Below, piece by piece: positions 9,114-18,992 of a stretch of DNA of 64,000 nucleotides. The stretch spans positions 124,001 to 188,000 of the forward strand of contig NZ_MWZD01000017.1 of NCBI RefSeq assembly GCF_002982315.1, given 5' to 3'. Within the stretch, counting starts at the first letter, position 1, and every line of letters starts with the position of its first letter. The notes beneath the pieces are model-generated. The model did not search any database, was not told the origin of the DNA, and worked only from the letters and a program-made list of their open reading frames with translations. Origin of the DNA: Leucobacter massiliensis. GTDB lineage: Bacteria; Actinomycetota; Actinomycetes; Actinomycetales; Microbacteriaceae. The translations under genes were made by a program, and so were the position numbers.

Positions 9114-10499
9114 ATGCGCGAACCGATCCTGCTGCCCCTCGATCTCCCCGAGCTCGACGTCGACCTGAGCGGCGGCCAGGTCCGGCGCACCGTCCACCCG
9201 AGCGGCCTGCGCGTGCTCACCGAGCGCATGCCCGGCGCGCGCAGCGCCTCCATCGGCTTCTGGGTGGGCGTCGGCTCCCGCGACGAGCAGGCCGAGCGCG
9301 ACGACGCTCCCGGAAGCCTCGGGTCCACGCACTTCCTCGAGCACCTGCTGTTCAAGGGCACGCCCACGCGCGACGCCTACGCGATCGCCACCAGCTTCGA
9401 CCGCATCGGCGCCGAGCACAACGCGCTCACCGCCAAGGAGTACACCTGCTACTACGCGAAGGTGCGCGACGCCGACCTCGAAGACGCCGTCACCGTGCTC
9501 GCCGACATGGTCACCAACTCGGTGCTCGACCCCGGCGAGTTCGAGACCGAGCGGGGCGTGATCCTCGAGGAGCTCGCGATGGCCGCAGACGACCTCGGCG
9601 ACGTCGCCAACGAGCGTTTCTTCGAGGCGGTGCTGGGGGAGCACCCGCTCGGCCGACCCATCGGCGGCAACCCCGAGACCATCCGCGCCGCCAGGCGCGA
9701 CGACGTCGAGCTGCACTACCGCGAGCGCTACGATCCGTCCACGCTGGTGATCACTGCGGCGGGCGCCGTCGATCACGACCGTCTCGTCGCCCAGGTCCTC
9801 GCGGCGCTGCAGCTGGCGCCCGACGAGCGCTGGCGCACGGACCGCAGCGCCGAACCCGCGCGCCGCGTCCAGCGGCTCGACGACGCCGCGGCCACGGAAG
9901 CGGTGTCCGCCGGGCAGGACGCGGCCGCCCCCGCCCTGCACCTCACCGACCGGCCCTCGGAGCAGCTGAACCTGATGATCGGCACGCGCGGCCTGTGCTC
10001 GGCCGACCCTCGGCGCTTCGCCTTCGGGGTGATGAACTCCGTGCTCGGCGGCGGCATGTCGAGCCGGCTCTTCCAGGAGATCCGCGAGAAGCGCGGCCTC
10101 GCCTACACCGCCTACTCCTTCGGAGCGAGCTACTCGGACGGCGGCGTCTTCGGCATCTACGCCGGGACCGCGCCCGAGAAGGCGTCCGAGGTGATCGAGC
10201 TCGCCCGGCTCGAACTTGAACGGGTCGCCGCAGAGGGCATCACCGAGGAGGAGCGCGAGCGCGCGCTCGGGCAGATCGCCGGCTCCTCCGCGCTCGCGCT
10301 CGAGGACTCCGACACGCGGATGGGCCGTCTCGCCCGGGCGGAACTCGGCAGCGGCGAACTCTACGACCTCGACGCCTCGCTCGAACGCTTCGCCGCGGTC
10401 ACCGCCGAGGAGATCCGGGAGATCGCGGGCGTGCTCGCCGCGCGGCCGCTCACCGTGGTCGGGGTCGGAGAGCTCGGCCGCTCCGGCCTCTCCGCCTGA
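9114..10499 (+). CDS. M16 family zinc peptidase (processing-peptidase-like)
   Basis: 461 aa single-chain insulinase-type protease. The inverted zinc motif HFLEH is at 73-77 (His73, Glu76 catalytic, His77), and the third ligand is in ETERGVILEEL. The C-terminal half shows the family's Arg/Tyr pair region (FQEIREKRGLAYTAYSFGA). It lies between pnp and dapB, as in most actinobacteria, where it is annotated as a mitochondrial-processing-peptidase-like protein of unknown natural substrate. It appears cytoplasmic with no signal peptide. About 30 residues around 280-305 form a non-conserved linker between the two halves. Confidence 0.93.
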   Translation: MREPILLPLDLPELDVDLSGGQVRRTVHPSGLRVLTERMPGARSASIGFWVGVGSRDEQAERDDAPGSLGSTHFLEHLLFKGTPTRDAYAIATSFDRIGAEHNALTAKEYTCYYAKVRDADLEDAVTVLADMVTNSVLDPGEFETERGVILEELAMAADDLGDVANERFFEAVLGEHPLGRPIGGNPETIRAARRDDVELHYRERYDPSTLVITAAGAVDHDRLVAQVLAALQLAPDERWRTDRSAEPARRVQRLDDAAATEAVSAGQDAAAPALHLTDRPSEQLNLMIGTRGLCSADPRRFAFGVMNSVLGGGMSSRLFQEIREKRGLAYTAYSFGASYSDGGVFGIYAGTAPEKASEVIELARLELERVAAEGITEEERERALGQIAGSSALALEDSDTRMGRLARAELGSGELYDLDASLERFAAVTAEEIREIAGVLAARPLTVVGVGELGRSGLSA

Positions 10500-10532
10500 G
10501 GCGCCTCCCCGAGGGCCCCGGGCGCCGTGCCC

Positions 10533-10538
10533 TAGGCT
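10533..10538 (+). promoter_or_regulatory. -10 box of leaderless dapB transcript
   Basis: TAGGCT, 6 bases before the dapB ATG; the same geometry as at the other leaderless genes in the window. Confidence 0.6.
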
Positions 10539-10544
10539 GGACGC

Positions 10545-11276
10545 ATGTCTGTGAGTGTTGCGGTGGCCGGGGCCACCGGCCGGCTCGGACGCCTCGTCTG
10601 CGAGGTCGTCGAGGAGCACCCCGGGTTCGAACTCGTCGCGCGCCTCACGAGCGCCTCGGGGCCGGAGGAGGGAGCCGGTGCCGGGATCCTCGTCGACGTG
10701 AGCCACCCGGACGCCTCACCCGGCATCGTCGAGCGCGCGATCGGCCGGGGCCAGAAGGTGATCGTCGGCACGAGCGGCTGGTCGGCCGATCGCCTCGCGC
10801 GGATCGAACAGCGGATCGCGGCCACCCCGGGTGCGGGCGTCATCGTCGTGCCGAACTTCTCGCTCGGCTCGGTGCTGGGCACGGCACTCGCCGCGCTCGC
10901 CGCCCGCTACTTCGACGCCATCGAGGTCATCGAAGCCCACCACCCCGGCAAGGTCGACTCGCCGAGCGGCACCGCGGTGCGCACCGCGGAGCTCATGGCC
11001 GAGGCGCGCGCCGGGCGTCCCGTCGAGGCCCCCTTCGCCGAGCAGCCCGCGCGCGGCGAGCTGGTGGCCGGGATCCCCGTGCACAGCCTGCGGCTCGCGG
11101 GCGTCGTCGCGAAGCAGGAGGTGCGCTTCGGCGGAGCCGGCGAAGTGCTCACGATCACGCACGACACGCACTCGAACGAGGCCTACCGGGCGGGGATCCG
11201 GGCCGCGCTCGAAGCCGCTGAGGCGCAGCGGGGGCTCACCGTCGGCCTCGACCGCGTGCTGGGGATCGGCGCGTGA
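10545..11276 (+). CDS. dapB: 4-hydroxy-tetrahydrodipicolinate reductase
   Basis: Second committed step of the diaminopimelate/lysine pathway, NAD(P)H-dependent. 243 aa with the nucleotide-binding motif AGATGRLGR at the N-terminus and the signature EAHHPGKVDSPSGTA, containing the catalytic His and Lys. Length and motifs match the short actinobacterial enzymes. dapA (15029) and dapF (31526) lie in the same window. No ribosome-binding site precedes the ATG, consistent with a leaderless mRNA. The next gene overlaps its stop. Confidence 0.96.
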   Translation: MSVSVAVAGATGRLGRLVCEVVEEHPGFELVARLTSASGPEEGAGAGILVDVSHPDASPGIVERAIGRGQKVIVGTSGWSADRLARIEQRIAATPGAGVIVVPNFSLGSVLGTALAALAARYFDAIEVIEAHHPGKVDSPSGTAVRTAELMAEARAGRPVEAPFAEQPARGELVAGIPVHSLRLAGVVAKQEVRFGGAGEVLTITHDTHSNEAYRAGIRAALEAAEAQRGLTVGLDRVLGIGA

Positions 11277-11755
11277 CGCCGCGCCTCCGGGCGATCCTCG
11301 GCGTCGCGATCATGAGCGCGCTGCTGGCGCTCTATTTCGTATTCGCGGGTGTCCTCGCGTTCACGCTGCTCGCGAGCGGCGAGGCGCTGGCGGTCGTGAT
11401 GGGGGCCGCGCTGCTCGTCCTCCCGCTCATCGGGGTCTGGGCCCTGGTGCGTGAGCTGCGATTCGGCGTGCAGTCGACGCGGCTCGCCGACCGGCTCGAA
11501 GCCGAGGGCCGCATGCCCGACGAGCCCGTCGCCACGCACCCCTCCGGACGGGCGATGCGGGAAGATGCGGAGGCCGCCTTCCCCCGCTACCGGGCGGAGG
11601 CCGAGGCGGAGCCGGAGGCGTGGCAGAGCTGGTTGCGCCTCGGCATCGTGTACGACGCGTGCGGGGACCGGCGTCGCGCACGAGCCGCGATCCGCGAGGC
11701 GATCGCGCGGGAGCGCGCGGAGCGCCGCGCAGCCGACGGCGCGCGGGAACTCTGA
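11273..11755 (+). CDS. Small membrane protein with a TPR-like C-terminus
   Basis: 160 aa with two hydrophobic helices (about 8-33 and 37-58), then a charged helical tail. The segment WQSWLRLGIVYDACGDRRRARAAIREAI is a single TPR-like helix pair. The GTG start overlaps the dapB stop (GTGA), so it is co-translated. Similar uncharacterised proteins follow dapB in other Microbacteriaceae. No function can be assigned. Confidence 0.7.
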   Translation: MTPRLRAILGVAIMSALLALYFVFAGVLAFTLLASGEALAVVMGAALLVLPLIGVWALVRELRFGVQSTRLADRLEAEGRMPDEPVATHPSGRAMREDAEAAFPRYRAEAEAEPEAWQSWLRLGIVYDACGDRRRARAAIREAIARERAERRAADGAREL

Positions 11756-11957
11756 CGGCGCCGAAGGCTCGGGTGCCGGTGCGGGCGCCGGTGCGGGCGC
11801 CGGCTGAAGATTCTGCGGCCGGTTAGGTGCTCACCGCACCCCCGGCCTACAATCATCGGCGGACGATCGTCGCTGGGGGTCCGTATGACCCCCACGGGGG
11901 AACGCGAGATCGCGATGCGCAACGGGCGGCTTCGCCGGGGAAAGCTACGGGAAACAC
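11756..11957 (+). promoter_or_regulatory. Permease leader region
   Basis: The 200 bases before the APC permease contain a GCCGGTGCGGGC-type short repeat (11774-11806), a plausible -10 TACAAT (11848-11853) and a perfect 7-bp hairpin GGGGGTC (11875-11881) / GACCCCC (11887-11893). This implies a transcribed leader of about 100 bases. I could not match it to a known riboswitch. Confidence 0.4.
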
Positions 11958-13556
11958 ATGACCAAATACGACCTGACGTCCCCGGAACCGGCGACGCGCA
12001 CCCTCGACTCCGTCACAGGTATCAGCAAGAAGGGGCTTCCCTCCGGCACCGTCGGCGTGCTGGGAGCGCTGGTGATCGGGCTGTCGGTCTGCGCCCCCGC
12101 CTACACCCTCACCGCCGCCGTCGGCCCGGCCGCCAGTGAGGTGGGCTACCAGACGCCCGCGATCTTCCTCATGGGCTTCATCCCGATGCTGCTGGTGGCG
12201 CTCGGCTACCGCGCCCTGAACTCGGCGATGCCCGACTCCGGGACCTCCTTCACCTGGGCCACCCGCACCTTCGGCCCGTGGATCGGCTGGATGGCGGGCT
12301 GGGGCCTCATCGCGGCCACCGTGCTCGTGCTCTCGAATCTCGCGGGCATCGCCGTCGAGTTCCTGTTCCAGTCGATCAGCATCGCCGTGGGGGATCCCGC
12401 GATCGCGGAGATCGCCTCGAACCGCCTCATCAACATCGTCGTGTGCCTCGGCTTCATGGCCGTCGCGACGGTCATCTCCTACCGCGGCATGACCTCCACG
12501 AAGGTGTTCCAGTACATCACCGTGATCTTCCAGATGGCGGTGCTCGTGTGGTTCATCATCGCGATGTTCGTGGGCGCCGGCGATCCCGCCAACACCGAGG
12601 GCAAGCTGCCCGAGCTGTCCTGGTTCAACCCGCTCGAGGTGGACAGCTTCAGCGCCTTCGCCGCCGGCATCGCCGTCTCCATCTTCGTCTACTGGGGCTG
12701 GGACACCGTGCTCACCATGGGCGAGGAGACGAAGCCCTCCAAGGGCCGCCTCTCGACCGAGAGCAAGGCCGCGATGATCCTCGTGCTCATCCTCGTCGTG
12801 CTCTACGTGGGCACCGCGGCCGCCACGGTCGCCTTCGCCGGCCTGGGCGACGGTCCCACGGGTCTCAACAACCCCGACATCGCCGAGAACGTCTTCGCGG
12901 CCCTCGCTCACCCGGTGATGGGTCCGGCAGCGATCCTGCTCTCCATCGCGATCCTCGTCAGCGCGATGGCCTCGATCAACTCGACCGCGATCTCGCCCGC
13001 GCGCACCCTGCTCGCCATGTCGCACTACGGGGCGCTGCCGAAGTCCATGAAGCGGATCCACCCGAAGTACAAGTCGCCCTACGTCGCGCTGCTGTGGTCC
13101 TCGATCATCGCCTCGGCGTTCTACGCCGTGATGCGCTTCATCAGCGAGGACGTGCTGTGGGACACGATCACGGCGCTCGGCATGATGGTCTGCTTCTACT
13201 ACGGGATCACGGCCCTCGCGAGCCCGTGGTACTTCCGCAAGACGGCGTTCCGCGAGGGCCTGGGCGCCGGCCTCTCGAAGATCGTGCTGCCGCTCATCGG
13301 CGGCGTCCTGCTGCTCATCGTCTTCGTGCAGACCACGATCGACAGCATGGATCCGGCCTTCGGCTCGGGCAGCAACATCGGCGGCGTCGGCCTCGTGGGC
13401 ATCATCGGCGTGGTGGTGCTGGGTCTCGGCGTGGTGCTCATGCTGATCTACTCGCGCATCGCTCCTGACTTCTTCCGCGGGCGCGTGCTGGCCAAGGCCG
13501 ACGCGAGCAGCGACACCTCTGCCGTGGAGCTCTTCGACGACGGGCTCGGCAGCTAG
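11958..13556 (+). CDS. APC-family amino acid permease
   Basis: 532 aa inner-membrane transporter with about 12 helices. The N-terminal signature [20 protein letters not shown] and the segment [22 protein letters not shown] identify the APC superfamily; the loop [12 protein letters not shown] is typical of the actinobacterial subgroup. No neighbouring catabolic gene reveals the substrate. It stands between dapB and thyA as an apparent single transcription unit with its own leader. The start codon is preceded only by a weak GGGAAA site. Confidence 0.85.
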   Translation: MTKYDLTSPEPATRTLDSVTGISKKGLPSGTVGVLGALVIGLSVCAPAYTLTAAVGPAASEVGYQTPAIFLMGFIPMLLVALGYRALNSAMPDSGTSFTWATRTFGPWIGWMAGWGLIAATVLVLSNLAGIAVEFLFQSISIAVGDPAIAEIASNRLINIVVCLGFMAVATVISYRGMTSTKVFQYITVIFQMAVLVWFIIAMFVGAGDPANTEGKLPELSWFNPLEVDSFSAFAAGIAVSIFVYWGWDTVLTMGEETKPSKGRLSTESKAAMILVLILVVLYVGTAAATVAFAGLGDGPTGLNNPDIAENVFAALAHPVMGPAAILLSIAILVSAMASINSTAISPARTLLAMSHYGALPKSMKRIHPKYKSPYVALLWSSIIASAFYAVMRFISEDVLWDTITALGMMVCFYYGITALASPWYFRKTAFREGLGAGLSKIVLPLIGGVLLLIVFVQTTIDSMDPAFGSGSNIGGVGLVGIIGVVVLGLGVVLMLIYSRIAPDFFRGRVLAKADASSDTSAVELFDDGLGS

Positions 13557-13608
13557 GGTGTGGCGGGCCGCCTCGGGCCCGCGCGCCGGATCGCGCGGGC
13601 TCGGAAGG

Positions 13609-13614
13609 TAGACT
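13609..13614 (+). promoter_or_regulatory. -10 box of leaderless thyA transcript
   Basis: TAGACT, 7 bases before the thyA GTG. Confidence 0.6.
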
Positions 13615-13621
13615 CGAGGGT

Positions 13622-14431
13622 GTGAGTGCGAACGCGATCCCGACCCCCTACGAAGAACTGCTCCGCGAGGTCTACGAGCACGGAGCGGCGAAATCCGACC
13701 GCACCGGCACCGGCACCCGCAGCCTCTTCGGACGTCAGATCCGCTACGACCTCTCAGAGTCGTTCCCGCTGATCACCACGAAGCGGGTGCACTTCAAGTC
13801 GGTGGCGATCGAGCTGCTGTGGTTCCTGCGCGGGGAGAGCAACACGGCCTTCCTGAAGGAGCACGACGTCACGATCTGGGACGAGTGGGAGGACGAGCAG
13901 GGCGAGCTCGGCCCCGTCTACGGGGTGCAGTGGCGCTCGTGGCCGGCGCCGAACGGCGAGCACATCGACCAGATCGCGAAGGTGGTCGATCAGCTGCGCG
14001 ACACGCCCGACTCCCGGCGCATCATCGTGTCGGCGTGGAACGTCGCCGAACTGGATCAGATGGCCCTGGCGCCGTGCCACGCCTTCTTCCAGTTCTACGT
14101 GGCCGACGGCAAGCTCTCGTGCCAGCTCTATCAGCGCTCGGCGGACATGTTCCTCGGCGTCCCGTTCAACATCGCCAGCTACGCGCTGCTCACGCTCATG
14201 CTCGCGCAGCAGACGGGCCTGGAGCCCGGTGAGTTCGTCTGGACGGGCGGCGACTGCCACATCTACGACAACCACGTGGAGCAGGTCGAACGGCAGCTCG
14301 CACGTGCCCCGTACCCCTACCCGCGCATCGAGATCCGCAAGGCCGCCTCGATCTTCGACTACACCCTCGAGGATTTCGAGCTGCTCGATTACCAGCACCA
14401 CCCGGGTATCAAGGCCCCGGTGGCGGTCTAG
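13622..14431 (+). CDS. thyA: Thymidylate synthase
   Basis: Methylates dUMP to dTMP using methylene-tetrahydrofolate, which is oxidised to dihydrofolate. 269 aa, the standard ThyA length. The active-site Cys is in [11 protein letters not shown]; folate/dUMP elements [17 protein letters not shown] and the C-terminal PGIKAPVAV are intact. The DHFR gene, which regenerates tetrahydrofolate, starts 15 bases downstream. GTG start in leaderless context. Confidence 0.97.
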   Translation: MSANAIPTPYEELLREVYEHGAAKSDRTGTGTRSLFGRQIRYDLSESFPLITTKRVHFKSVAIELLWFLRGESNTAFLKEHDVTIWDEWEDEQGELGPVYGVQWRSWPAPNGEHIDQIAKVVDQLRDTPDSRRIIVSAWNVAELDQMALAPCHAFFQFYVADGKLSCQLYQRSADMFLGVPFNIASYALLTLMLAQQTGLEPGEFVWTGGDCHIYDNHVEQVERQLARAPYPYPRIEIRKAASIFDYTLEDFELLDYQHHPGIKAPVAV

Positions 14432-14446
14432 GCTGCGGGCGCGCTC

Positions 14447-14944
14447 ATGCGCATCGGGATGATCTGGGCCGAGGCCCGCGGCGGCGCGATCGGCCGCGGC
14501 GGGGAGATGCCCTGGCATCTGCCGGAGGATCTGGCGCACTTCCGCCGCGTCACGAGCGGCGCGCCGGTGATCATGGGCCGGCGCACCTGGGAATCCCTGC
14601 CGGAGCGCTTCCGGCCGCTGCCCGGCCGCGAGAACGTGATCGTCACGAGTGATGCGGCCCTCGCGGCGCCCGGAGCGGAGATCGCGCGCTCCCTCGACGG
14701 CGCGCTCGGAGTGGTCCGGGATCGCGGGGCCGAGCGCGCCTGGATCATCGGCGGCGGGCAGCTCTACCGTGCCGCCATGCCGCTCGCCGCGGAGCTCTCG
14801 GTGACCCGCATCGAGCTCGACGTGCCCGACGCCGACACCTTCGCGCCCGAGATCCCCGGGGCCTTCGCTCACGTCGAGGAGAGCGAGGAAGCGCGCTCGG
14901 CCACCGGTCTCCGGTATCGCTTCCAGCGCTGGACGCGCGACTGA
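14447..14944 (+). CDS. dfrA: Dihydrofolate reductase
   Basis: NADPH-dependent reduction of dihydrofolate, recycling the product of ThyA. 165 aa. Conserved parts are visible in order: IGRGGEMPWHLPEDLAHFRR (substrate loop with the acidic residue), VIMGRRTWESLP, and IIGGGQLYRAAM (NADPH site). Same operon as thyA with a 15-base gap. The protein has no unusual insertions. Confidence 0.96.
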   Translation: MRIGMIWAEARGGAIGRGGEMPWHLPEDLAHFRRVTSGAPVIMGRRTWESLPERFRPLPGRENVIVTSDAALAAPGAEIARSLDGALGVVRDRGAERAWIIGGGQLYRAAMPLAAELSVTRIELDVPDADTFAPEIPGAFAHVEESEEARSATGLRYRFQRWTRD

Positions 14945-15016
14945 GGGAGCCCCCGGCACCGCGCGGGCTTCGCGGCTCCGTCGCGGACGCGAAGCGGTCT
15001 TTGCGGGGGAGTCCGG

Positions 15017-15022
15017 TAGCCT
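15017..15022 (+). promoter_or_regulatory. -10 box of leaderless dapA transcript
   Basis: TAGCCT, 6 bases before the dapA GTG. Confidence 0.6.
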
Positions 15023-15028
15023 AGTGAG

Positions 15029-16006
15029 GTGGCAAACCAGGAGAACCCCTTCGGTCAGGTGCTCGTCGCCCTCGTCACGCCGTTCCAGGCGGACGGCGAG
15101 GTCGACTGGGCCGCGACCGAGCAGCACATCGACGACTGCATCGCGAGCGGAGCCGACGGCATCGTGGTCACCGGCACCACCGGCGAGACCTCGACGCTGA
15201 CCGACCCCGAGAAGATCAAGCTGGTCGAGGTCGCGAAGTCGGTGTCCGGGGGCCGGGCGAAGGTCATCACCGGTGGCGGATCCAACGAGACCGCGCACGC
15301 CATCGAGCTCTACAAGGCCAGCGAGAAGGCCGGGGCGGACGGCGTCATGATCGTCACCCCCTACTACAACAAGCCCACGCAGGCGGGCCTGCTCACCCAC
15401 TTCCGCATGGTCGCCGACGCGACCGAGCTGCCCGTCATCCTCTACGACATCCCCGGCCGCACCGGCGTCCCCATCACCTACGAGACGATCCTGCGCCTCG
15501 CGAAGCACCCGAACATCCTCGCCGTGAAGGACGCCAAGGGCGACTTCAGCGAGGTCAGCCGGGTGCTCAACCAGACCGATCTCATGTACTTCTCCGGCGA
15601 CGACGCGAATGTGCTGCCGCACCTCGCCATCGGGGCGACCGGCCTCATCGGCGTCACCGCGAACATCGCCGCCGCCCCCTACCGCGCGATCATCGACGCC
15701 GTCAATGCCGGCGATCTGCGCACGGCGCGCGACATGCACCAGCGGCTGGAGCCGCTCGTGCGGGCCGTGATGACCCACGTGCCGGGCACGGTCGCCGCCA
15801 AGTACATCCTGCACGGGCTGGGCCGCATCGGCAGCCCCCGCGTGCGTCTGCCGCTCGTCGGACCCGAAGAGTGGGAGGCGGCCCTCATCGAGGACGAACT
15901 CGCGCTCGTCGGCGACGTGCCCGGCATCGAGCTCTCCAACTTCAGGCCGGACCGCAACGCGGCTGCCGGCGGTGCCCTGCCGAAGATCGCAGGCACCACC
16001 CGCTAA
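15029..16006 (+). CDS. dapA: 4-hydroxy-tetrahydrodipicolinate synthase
   Basis: Condenses pyruvate with aspartate semialdehyde, the first lysine/diaminopimelate-specific step. 325 aa. Visible: VTGTTGETSTLT (substrate loop), the catalytic Tyr in YDIPGRTGVP, and the Schiff-base Lys in LAVKDAKGD. The last ~25 residues extend past the usual ~300 aa end. GTG start, leaderless. RNase J follows 103 bases later, a conserved actinobacterial neighbourhood. Confidence 0.95.
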   Translation: MANQENPFGQVLVALVTPFQADGEVDWAATEQHIDDCIASGADGIVVTGTTGETSTLTDPEKIKLVEVAKSVSGGRAKVITGGGSNETAHAIELYKASEKAGADGVMIVTPYYNKPTQAGLLTHFRMVADATELPVILYDIPGRTGVPITYETILRLAKHPNILAVKDAKGDFSEVSRVLNQTDLMYFSGDDANVLPHLAIGATGLIGVTANIAAAPYRAIIDAVNAGDLRTARDMHQRLEPLVRAVMTHVPGTVAAKYILHGLGRIGSPRVRLPLVGPEEWEAALIEDELALVGDVPGIELSNFRPDRNAAAGGALPKIAGTTR

Positions 16007-16109
16007 CAATGAAACCGCCGTGCAGCTCGGGAGCAGGGGAGGGGATCGGGGCCGTCGGGCCGCACGATCCCTGGCCCACGCCCCGGCGCTGCCGGCGGGG
16101 AAAGAACAC

Positions 16110-17786
16110 ATGACGAATCCTCCCTACGCCCCGCCCGCGCTCGAACCGGGCACCCTTCGCATCACGCCGCTCGGCGGTCTCGGAGAGGTCGGCCGCAACA
16201 TGACCGTCTACGAGATCGACGGCAAGCTGCTGATCGTCGACTGCGGCGTGCTCTTCCCCGAGGTCCAGCACCCCGGGGTCGACCTGATCCTGCCCGACAT
16301 CACCAAGATCGAGGACCGCCTCGGCGACATCGTCGCGGTCGTGCTCACCCACGGGCACGAGGACCACATCGGCGGCGTGCCCTACCTGCTGAAGATGCGG
16401 GAGGACATCCCCCTCGTCGGTTCCAAGCTCACCCTCGCCTTCGTCGAGGCGAAGCTCAAGGAGCACCGGATCCGCCCCGTCACGCGCGTCGTCGCCGAGG
16501 GTGACCGCGTGGAGTACGGCCCCTTCGACCTGGAGTTCGTCGCCGTCAACCACTCCATCCCCGATGCGCTCGCGGTCGCGATCCGCACCGAGGCCGGCCT
16601 GGTCATCGGCACCGGCGACTTCAAGATGGACCAGCTTCCCCTCGACGGGCGCATCACCGATCTGCGCGCCTTCGCGAAGCTCGGTGAGGAGGGCGTCGAC
16701 CTCTTCATGACCGACTCCACGAACGCCGACGTGCCCGGCTTCACGCCGCTGGAGAAGGACATCGGCCCCGTCATCGAGCAGGTCATCGCGAAGACGCCGG
16801 GCAAGGTCGTCGTCGCCAGCTTCTCCAGCCACGTCCACCGCGTGCAGCAGGTGCTCGACGCCGCCCAGGCCAACGGGCGACGGGTCGTGCTGCTCGGCCG
16901 CTCCATGGTGCGCAACATGAAGATCGCCTCGGACCTCGGCTATCTCGACGTGCCCGAGGGAGTCCTGGTCGACCTGAAGAAGAGCGGGGACATCCCCGAC
17001 CACCGCATCGTCTACATGTCGACCGGATCCCAGGGCGAGCCGATGGCCGTGCTCAGCCGCATGGTCAATCGCGAGCACCAGGTCGAGGTGGGCACGGGCG
17101 ACACGGTCATCCTCGCCTCCAGCCTGATCCCCGGCAACGAGACCTCCGTCTACCGGGTGATCGACGGTCTCATCAAGCTCGGCGCGCACGTCGTGCACAA
17201 GGGCAACGCGAAGGTGCACGTCTCCGGGCACGCCGCCGCGGGCGAGCTGCTCTACTGCTACAACATCGTGCGCCCCAGGAACGTCATGCCCATCCACGGC
17301 GAGTACCGCATGCTCGTCGCCAACGCGGCGCTCGCCATCGAGACGGGCGTGCCGCAGAACCGCACCGTCATCGCCGAGAACGGCACCGTGGTCGACCTCG
17401 CCGGCGGGGTCGCGCGTGCGGTCGGCCAGCTCGACACCGAGTTCATCTACGTCGACGGCAAGAGCGTCGGCCGGGTCACCGACGACGACCTCCGCGACCG
17501 CCGCACGCTCGCGGAGGAGGGCTTCATCTCGGTGATCACCGTGGTCGAGCCCACCACCGCGCACATCGTCTCCGGCCCCGACATCCACGCCAAGGGCGTC
17601 GCCGAGGAGGCGCAGGTCTTCGAGAAGATCAAGCCGCAGATCGCCGACGCCCTGGAGGCCGCCATGAAGGACGGCGTCACCGATCATCACCAGCTGCAGC
17701 AGATCACGCGCCGCACGGTGGGCCGCTGGGTCGGCACGAAACTGCGCCGCAAGGCGATGATCGTGCCCGTCGTGGTGGTGGTGTAG
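16110..17786 (+). CDS. rnj: Ribonuclease J
   Basis: 558 aa metallo-beta-lactamase/beta-CASP nuclease with 5'-exo and endonuclease activity for RNA maturation and decay. Zinc motif His81-Gly-His83-Glu-Asp85-His86; beta-CASP elements include TDSTNAD, STGSQGEP and VHVSGHAA. The frame is open 138 bases upstream into dapA, but the ATG at 16110 follows GGGGAAAGAA and begins at the family N-terminus. PNPase, another main RNA-decay enzyme, is encoded 8 kb upstream. Confidence 0.96.
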   Translation: MTNPPYAPPALEPGTLRITPLGGLGEVGRNMTVYEIDGKLLIVDCGVLFPEVQHPGVDLILPDITKIEDRLGDIVAVVLTHGHEDHIGGVPYLLKMREDIPLVGSKLTLAFVEAKLKEHRIRPVTRVVAEGDRVEYGPFDLEFVAVNHSIPDALAVAIRTEAGLVIGTGDFKMDQLPLDGRITDLRAFAKLGEEGVDLFMTDSTNADVPGFTPLEKDIGPVIEQVIAKTPGKVVVASFSSHVHRVQQVLDAAQANGRRVVLLGRSMVRNMKIASDLGYLDVPEGVLVDLKKSGDIPDHRIVYMSTGSQGEPMAVLSRMVNREHQVEVGTGDTVILASSLIPGNETSVYRVIDGLIKLGAHVVHKGNAKVHVSGHAAAGELLYCYNIVRPRNVMPIHGEYRMLVANAALAIETGVPQNRTVIAENGTVVDLAGGVARAVGQLDTEFIYVDGKSVGRVTDDDLRDRRTLAEEGFISVITVVEPTTAHIVSGPDIHAKGVAEEAQVFEKIKPQIADALEAAMKDGVTDHHQLQQITRRTVGRWVGTKLRRKAMIVPVVVVV

Positions 17787-17789
17787 CGA

Positions 17790-18992
17790 GTGCCGGGATC
17801 CCGCTCGGGGGCAGGCTCGCCGGGGGCGCAGGCCCCGGGCGGGGCTCGCGCGCGCCTCGCGAGCGCGGGGGAGGCGTCCCGCTGGGACGCGCTCGTCGCG
17901 GCGAACCCCGGCGGCGGCGAGGTCTGGATGGGCGATGCCTATCTCTCGCTGAAGCGACGCGAGGGGCGATACCGCGACTATCGCGTGATCGTCGAGCGTG
18001 ACGGGCTGCCGCCGGTCGCGGTCGGGGTGCTCGCGAAGCGCGTGCCGCTCCTGGGGGAGTGGTGGCATCTGCCCGCAGGCCCGGCCGGTGAGGACGTCGA
18101 GGCGGTGCTGGAGCTCGCCTCGGCGGTGGCGCGCCTGGCGCGATCCCGGGGTGCGTTCCTGCTGAAGATCGAGCCGCGCCTCGATCCCTCCGCCCGCGAC
18201 GCGATCCACGCCGCGGGCTACCGCGACACGGTCCGGATCATCCCGAACCCCTCCACGGTGCTCGTCGAGCTGGGGGATCCCCGCGATCCCGGCAGCGAGG
18301 CAGGCCTCGGCTCCGGCGAGGGATCCGGCCCCGATTCCCGCCTCGACGACGCCGAGCTGCTGCGGCGGCTCGGCAAGAAGGCCCGGAACGCGATCACCCG
18401 CGCCGGGCGCGACGGCATCGTGGCGGAGCGGGTGCCCGCCACCGACGCCAACTGCGCCGCGCTCTTCGGGCTGCTGAGCGAGACCGCCGAGGGGCGCTTC
18501 GTGCTGCGCAGCGAGCGCTACTACCGGGAGTTCTGGCAGTCCTTCGAAGCGGCGGGGGCCGGGCAGATGTTCCTGGCCTACCGGGTGGGGGACGGCCGCG
18601 ACGGCGGCGAGGGGTCGCGGGAGCTCGTTGCCGGGGCCTTCGCGATGGCGCTCGGCGAGAAGACCACCTACAAGGACGGCGCCTCGATACGGGCCAAGAC
18701 CGCCTACGGCGCCTCGCACGCGCTGCAGTGGGAGGTGATCCGCTGGGCCCGGGATCGCGGTGCGCGCGTGCACGACCTGTGCGGTGCACCCCCCGCGGAC
18801 CGCGCCGACGACCGCGAGCACCCCCTCTTCGGGGTGGGGCAGTTCAAGCGCTCGTTCTCGCCGGAGATCACCGACTACGCCGGAGCCTTCGATCTGCCGC
18901 TGCGCCCCGCCGCCTACGCGTTCTGGGTGCGGCTGGGCGACCGGATCGCGCGCCGCGCCTCGCTGGCGCTGCAGAAGGATCCGTACTACTGA
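17790..18992 (+). CDS. FemX/FemAB-like peptidoglycan interpeptide-bridge transferase 1
   Basis: 400 aa GNAT-fold protein of the FemABX group, which adds amino acids from aminoacyl-tRNA to lipid II. Evidence: the two-lobed layout, LGKKARNAITRAGRDGI before the central region, the acceptor loop FLAYRV...AGAFAMALGEKTTYKDGAS, and YGASHALQWEVIRWARDRGARVHDLCG. It begins with a GTG 3 bases after the rnj stop and ends in a TGATG overlap with murJ. A Gly/Ser/Asp-rich insert (about 165-185) is unusual. The amino acid added is unknown; Microbacteriaceae have unusual B-type cross-links. Confidence 0.82.
   Translation: MPGSRSGAGSPGAQAPGGARARLASAGEASRWDALVAANPGGGEVWMGDAYLSLKRREGRYRDYRVIVERDGLPPVAVGVLAKRVPLLGEWWHLPAGPAGEDVEAVLELASAVARLARSRGAFLLKIEPRLDPSARDAIHAAGYRDTVRIIPNPSTVLVELGDPRDPGSEAGLGSGEGSGPDSRLDDAELLRRLGKKARNAITRAGRDGIVAERVPATDANCAALFGLLSETAEGRFVLRSERYYREFWQSFEAAGAGQMFLAYRVGDGRDGGEGSRELVAGAFAMALGEKTTYKDGASIRAKTAYGASHALQWEVIRWARDRGARVHDLCGAPPADRADDREHPLFGVGQFKRSFSPEITDYAGAFDLPLRPAAYAFWVRLGDRIARRASLALQKDPYY

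Noticed and set aside
11820-11957. Possible riboswitch before the APC permease
   Set aside because: Only one short hairpin is evident; I could not match conserved bases of ydaO, T-box, lysine or glycine riboswitches.
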